Assembly (NCBI GenBank): GCA_902496185.1
Contig: CABUZX010000005.1
Location: forward strand, 14,631-78,630
Source of the DNA: an uncultured Subdoligranulum sp.
Lineage (GTDB): Bacteria; Bacillota; Clostridia; Christensenellales; CAG-314
Length of the DNA: 64,000 nucleotides
Direction of reading: 5' to 3'
The notes beneath the pieces are model-generated. The model was not told the origin of the DNA. It did not search any database and was given only the letters and a program-made list of their open reading frames with translations. The translations under genes and the position numbers were made by a program. Below, piece by piece: positions 59,909 through 64,000 of the stretch (positions within the stretch are counted from its first letter, which is position 1; each line of letters begins with the position of its first letter).

Positions 59909-61498
59909 ATGAAATCAAAATTTTTTCAAACGGTAAAAGAGACCTTTTTCGCGTCGCTTCCGCTTGGTGTTATTATTGTAATATGTTTTTGTATAGCTCC
60001 CTTAAGCTCGTTTGCCGATTATCTTAAGATAATAATAGGATACGTATGCGTGGTGCTCGGTCAGTCTATGTTTTTGGTTGGTCTTGAGACAAGCATTTTG
60101 CCAATAGGCAAAATGGTAGGGGGCTCTTTTGCTCGGTACAACAAACTTGCGTTTGTTTTGAGTTTCGGTTTTATTTTTGGACTCTTGGCTACCGTTGCAG
60201 AGCCGGCTTTATCCGTACTTGCAAAGCAAATAAACTCTATCATGCCCCTTGTAAACAGCACGCTCTTTATTTGGATAACGGGTACGGGTATAGGTATTGG
60301 CGTTGCTATTGCTCTTTGGCGTATCGTAAAAAATATAAACATCAAGTGGGTGTTTGCAATACTTTACTCCCTTGTGTTTGCGCTCGTTATATTTTCGCCA
60401 AACGAATTTATCGCTCTTGCCTTTGACGGCAGTGGGGCAACTACGGGCGACGTTTCCGTCCCGTTTATTTTGGCTCTGGGGCTTGGTATTTCTGCAACGG
60501 CTTCAAAAAGCAAGACTAACGACGACTCGCTTGGTATTATTGGAATAGCTTCCGTTGGCCCCATTATCGCGGTGCTTATTTACGGTATAATTATCAAAGC
60601 CACAAACGGGGAGTTACCGCCGGAAAATTCTTACGATATGTCAACGACGAGCGGTCTTGGCGAAATTATTCTCGGCAATATGTCCGACGTTGCTTTGGCA
60701 GTTCTTCCTATAATACTGATTTCTATTCCGTTTCTTTTGTTTTTGCTTAAGATACCGAAAAAGGCGTTTATTACGCTTATGCTCGGTGTTATTCCCGTTT
60801 ATCTCGGACTTTTGATATTCCTTTCGGGTATTGACTTTGGTTTTGGGTTTGTAGGACAATATATCGGTCAGATGTTTTTTGAGGAATCTCGCCCCGAGTG
60901 GTGTAAGTGGTTGTTGCTTGGAATTGGTTTTATTTTGGGCGCGGCAATTACTGTATCCGAGCCGGCGGTAACGGTGCTTGGCGCGCAAATAGAGGATTTG
61001 ACTAACGGTCACATCAAAAAGATGACTATTCGTATCACTCTTGCGATAGGTATCGGCGTGGCGTCGCTTTTGTCGATTCTCAAAATTTTGACGGAAATCA
61101 ATATTCTTTATTTTCTTGTCCCGCTTTACGCAATTTCAATTATTATGATGATATTTACTCCCAAGCTCTTTGTCGGTCTTGCATTTGATTCGGGCGGAGT
61201 CACGGGGGGAGCGCTGACTTCGGCGTTTTTGACGCCTCTTACGCTCAGTATAGCGGGAGCAGTCGCCGAGGCTAACGGTAGCGCGATGTCAATACTTACA
61301 AACGGATTCGGGATTATATCCTTTATATCCGTTACGCCATTGATTGCTATTCAGGCGCTCGGAATAATATATAATATTCGTCTCAAGCGCGCTCAAGCGG
61401 AGGCGTCAAAGGAATCCTTTGAGGACCTCAAAAACTTTGTTACGGAATTAAACAACCAATCCAATACAATAAAAAGCGAGGATGGGCCAAATGATTGA
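59909..61498 (+). CDS. DUF1538 membrane protein, two homologous halves
   Basis: 529 residues, about twelve membrane helices. It contains two DUF1538 units: each has a T-V-(A/S)-E-P-A-(L/V)-(S/T)-V-L motif (ATVAEPALSVLAKQI near 94-108 and ITVSEPAVTVLGAQI near 348-362) and an AFD-(G/S)-G segment (FDGSGATTGDVS near 172-183, FDSGGVTGGALT near 429-440). An inverted-repeat carrier of unknown substrate. Two PII-like genes follow. RBS AGAGGAAG. Confidence 0.85.
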   Translation: MKSKFFQTVKETFFASLPLGVIIVICFCIAPLSSFADYLKIIIGYVCVVLGQSMFLVGLETSILPIGKMVGGSFARYNKLAFVLSFGFIFGLLATVAEPALSVLAKQINSIMPLVNSTLFIWITGTGIGIGVAIALWRIVKNINIKWVFAILYSLVFALVIFSPNEFIALAFDGSGATTGDVSVPFILALGLGISATASKSKTNDDSLGIIGIASVGPIIAVLIYGIIIKATNGELPPENSYDMSTTSGLGEIILGNMSDVALAVLPIILISIPFLLFLLKIPKKAFITLMLGVIPVYLGLLIFLSGIDFGFGFVGQYIGQMFFEESRPEWCKWLLLGIGFILGAAITVSEPAVTVLGAQIEDLTNGHIKKMTIRITLAIGIGVASLLSILKILTEINILYFLVPLYAISIIMMIFTPKLFVGLAFDSGGVTGGALTSAFLTPLTLSIAGAVAEANGSAMSILTNGFGIISFISVTPLIAIQALGIIYNIRLKRAQAEASKESFEDLKNFVTELNNQSNTIKSEDGPND

Positions 61499-61808
61499 TG
61501 TTCAAAATAAAGGCTTGCAATATTTTGTTATTATAGCCGAACAAAAAAAGAAAGATAAATTTTTATCCCTTTTGAACAATTACGACGCGCAGTGTATAGA
61601 AATCGTTTACGGACACGGTTCAATGAGTCCGAGCGCAATAGCGGCGGCATTCGGGTTTGATTCAGAACAGGGAAAAGTTCTTATCGCTTGTTTGTTAAAA
61701 AACGATAATGCGAAGGAGCTACTTGACCTTCTTTATCATGATTATAATTTCAAAAAACCCAACACAGGAATTGCCTTTAGTATTTCGGTCGAGGGGTTGT
61801 CGTTTTAA
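61491..61808 (+). CDS. PII-like signal protein (first)
   Basis: 105 residues from ATG 61491, which overlaps the permease stop by eight bases and has GAGGATGG before it; ATG 61482 is possible. Opening LQYFVIIAEQKKKDKFLSLLN and ending GIAFSISVEGLS fit the ferredoxin-like PII/GlnB fold. The T-loop region (VYGHGSMSPSAIAAAFGF) has no Tyr for uridylylation. Likely a regulator of the DUF1538 carrier. Confidence 0.75.
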   Translation: MIDVQNKGLQYFVIIAEQKKKDKFLSLLNNYDAQCIEIVYGHGSMSPSAIAAAFGFDSEQGKVLIACLLKNDNAKELLDLLYHDYNFKKPNTGIAFSISVEGLSF

Positions 61809-61826
61809 TTTTGAGGAGATTTTGTT

Positions 61827-62153
61827 ATGAAGGAATTAAAAGCTTTATATATCATTGTAAACGCAGGGTTTGCGTCCGAAATCGTGGATATTGCGCGTTC
61901 GCTTGGCTCAACGGGGGCAACCATAATCAACGCGAGAGGTTCTGTTGCTAAACCCAAGACAATTTTAGGAATAACTATCGACACCGAAAAAGAAATAGTA
62001 TTGAGTGTCGTTGAAAAGGACGTTGCTAAAAGTATAATGGATAAAGTAAGGGAAAAATCCGGAGTTGGTACTCCCGCCCACGGAATTTGCTTCTTTTTGC
62101 CCGTTGAGATGTCCACGCTGACTATCCACGAGCAAAAGTTGGAAGAAGAGTAA
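61827..62153 (+). CDS. P-II family nitrogen-regulator-like protein (second)
   Basis: 108 residues. KALYIIVNAGFASEIVDIAR near 4-23, T-loop GATIINARGSVAKPKTILG near 29-47, and GVGTPAHGICFFLPV near 79-93 as the B/C-loop region. The fold fits PII; the T-loop Tyr is absent. It probably forms homo- or heterotrimers with its neighbour. RBS GAGGAGA. End of the operon. Confidence 0.83.
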   Translation: MKELKALYIIVNAGFASEIVDIARSLGSTGATIINARGSVAKPKTILGITIDTEKEIVLSVVEKDVAKSIMDKVREKSGVGTPAHGICFFLPVEMSTLTIHEQKLEEE

Positions 62154-62161
62154 AAGATTTT

Positions 62162-62193
62162 AAGGCTGTTTGCTTTGTTGCAGACGGCCTTTT
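62162..62193 (+). terminator. Terminator of the DUF1538-PII operon
   Basis: AAGGCTGTTTGC pairs with GCAGACGGCCTT (G-U pairs included) around TTTGTT, followed by TT. Confidence 0.75.
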
Positions 62194-62284
62194 GAATTAT
62201 TATTGTTTATGACTTTTGGCAAAGTGGTTTGTGGTTGACACGCTGGGACGGGCGTGCTAAAATAGGGGCGAGAGGTAAACGACA

Positions 62285-62956
62285 ATGATAGGAAACAAGC
62301 TTGTTAAAATATTTTTGGGTATTGCCGTAGCGCTTTTTATCATAACCCTTGCTATTGCCGTACCGATTTTGTGGAGAGATTTTTATTTTTTAAACGTAAA
62401 ATGGCTTGACATTGAGGAAGAAAGCGGTTATACTGAAACGCAAATACGCGATGCGTACAACGAGGTTATGGATTTTTTGGTGTTGGGGGAGGACTTCGGC
62501 ACGGGAGAATTGCCATATAGCGAGGACGGCAAGTCACACTTTGAGGACGTAAGAGCTTTGTTTGTGCTGGACTTTGTCGTGTTGGGGGTTTCTGCCTTAT
62601 ATATTATTGCCGTATACGTTTTGGCAAAGTTAAAGGTGATACAACTGCAATACGCCAATCGTTCGCCGGAAGTTTGGTCTTTGATTGGATTGGGAGCGTT
62701 TTTCGTCGTGGTAGGAATATGGGCGGTGATAGATTTTTCTTCGCTGTTTGAAGTGTTTCACCATGTTGCTTTTCCGGGAAAGACCAATTGGTATTTTTCA
62801 GCATATACGGACGCTATTATTACAATTCTGCCGGAAAAACTCTGGTTTAACTTTGTGGTACTCGTTGCGGGGGTATTCGTTGCTTTTGTCGTTGCAATAT
62901 TACTTACGGAAAAAATCCGCAAACGCAAATTTGCTCCGACGGAAAATCAGCAATAA
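62285..62956 (+). CDS. DUF1461 / TIGR01906 integral membrane protein
   Basis: 223 residues. Four membrane segments (about 8-28, 94-116, 132-152, 185-210). Between the first two is an outer loop with LPYSEDGKSHFEDVRALF near 79-96, and later HHVAFPGKTNWYF and ILPEKLWFNF, which match the family pattern. Function unknown. The start follows GCGAGAGG. Confidence 0.82.
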   Translation: MIGNKLVKIFLGIAVALFIITLAIAVPILWRDFYFLNVKWLDIEEESGYTETQIRDAYNEVMDFLVLGEDFGTGELPYSEDGKSHFEDVRALFVLDFVVLGVSALYIIAVYVLAKLKVIQLQYANRSPEVWSLIGLGAFFVVVGIWAVIDFSSLFEVFHHVAFPGKTNWYFSAYTDAIITILPEKLWFNFVVLVAGVFVAFVVAILLTEKIRKRKFAPTENQQ

Positions 62957-63017
62957 TTGCCCAAAAAACACGCTAAAAAAAAGTCAAAAAAAAATTTAAA
63001 AAAGTTTAAAAAAACAG

Positions 63018-63046
63018 TTGACAAATAAAAATTAGTGTGTTATCAT
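63018..63046 (+). promoter_or_regulatory. rRNA promoter directly before 23S
   Basis: TTGACA (63018-63023), a 17-bp spacer, TATCAT (63041-63046), with a strong A-tract (62978-63016) in UP-element position. About 225 bases of leader follow, with CTGTC/GACAG and CCCAC/GTGGG hairpins. No 16S or tRNA lies in this gap. Confidence 0.8.
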
Positions 63047-63270
63047 CAGTAAGCTGTCGGTTGAGACAGCACCCACTTCCCACTGATGTGGGAGCAAGGA
63101 CATTGACAACTGCATACACAATATCAAACATGAAAAAGAGTAATCAAATATAATTTTTAGTGTTAATATGCAAATACAATTTTAAGTAATTGCGAATTGA
63201 ACTGAGAGATTATAAGAGTAATCAAGGAATCTTACGATTGACTGCAAAAGTCAATCAAACGTAGAAATAC

Positions 63271-64000
<730 letters not shown>

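Overview
The window looks like chromosomal DNA of an uncultured anaerobic Clostridia-type Firmicute (Bacillota). The signs are an A+T-rich background, strong Shine-Dalgarno sites and TTGACA-17-TATAAT promoters, the Gram-positive layout of the S10-spc-alpha ribosomal cluster (zinc-type S14, map-KOW-infA-rpmJ), and anaerobe genes: a flavodiiron protein carrying rubredoxin, a Na+-pumping oxaloacetate decarboxylase and methionine gamma-lyase. Naming a lower taxon would be guesswork.

Layout. 1-1640: tail of a restriction-modification locus, then a noncoding array of small hairpins. 1771-5191: ASCH protein, DegV, GNAT, flavodoxin-like reductase, and a small XRE repressor with two palindromic operators whose divergent partner seems lost. 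5450-8525 (minus): flavodiiron protein and methionine gamma-lyase. 8725-24811: one long ribosomal protein, secY, adk, map, infA and rpoA operon from a near-consensus promoter to a terminator. 25107-28019: VTT membrane protein, the ridA/ilvA pair, and a rod-shaped RNA resembling 6S RNA. 28086-33704: small proteins, an HtrA-like lipoprotein protease and a four-gene oxaloacetate decarboxylase operon. 33931-37203: tRNA-Ser with a duplicated 3' tail and a 175-bp element present twice, enclosing a very A+T-rich cargo gene (two degenerate DnaQ-like domains around a BRCT domain). 37329-47733: YbaK deacylase, PiT phosphate transporter with DUF47, MscS, M1 peptidase, a two-component system, glutamine synthetase and a small lipoprotein. 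47875-54090: tRNA-Leu followed by a visibly more G+C-rich block (KtrB/KtrA K+ uptake, then rhodanese, CoA-disulfide reductase, thioredoxin and a Crp-type regulator with matching operators). 54147-62956: BspA-like lipoprotein, PepF, a DUF1538 permease with two PII-like proteins, and a DUF1461 protein. 63018-64000: a promoter leading straight into 23S rRNA with no 16S gene before it.

Genes that work together: IlvA makes reactive enamine/imine intermediates that RidA hydrolyses. The four oxaloacetate decarboxylase subunits form one Na+ pump. KtrB and KtrA form one K+ channel complex. The rhodanese/CoADR/thioredoxin/Crp set looks like a self-contained sulfur/persulfide redox regulon. DUF1538 plus two PII-like proteins looks like a transporter with its own regulators.

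Most promising leads: the tRNA-Ser tail duplication with its repeated element and the inactive-looking double-exonuclease cargo; the apparently unlinked 23S gene; the Crp-type operator pair; the DUF1538-PII-PII module; the 6S-like RNA; and the palindromic repeat families.
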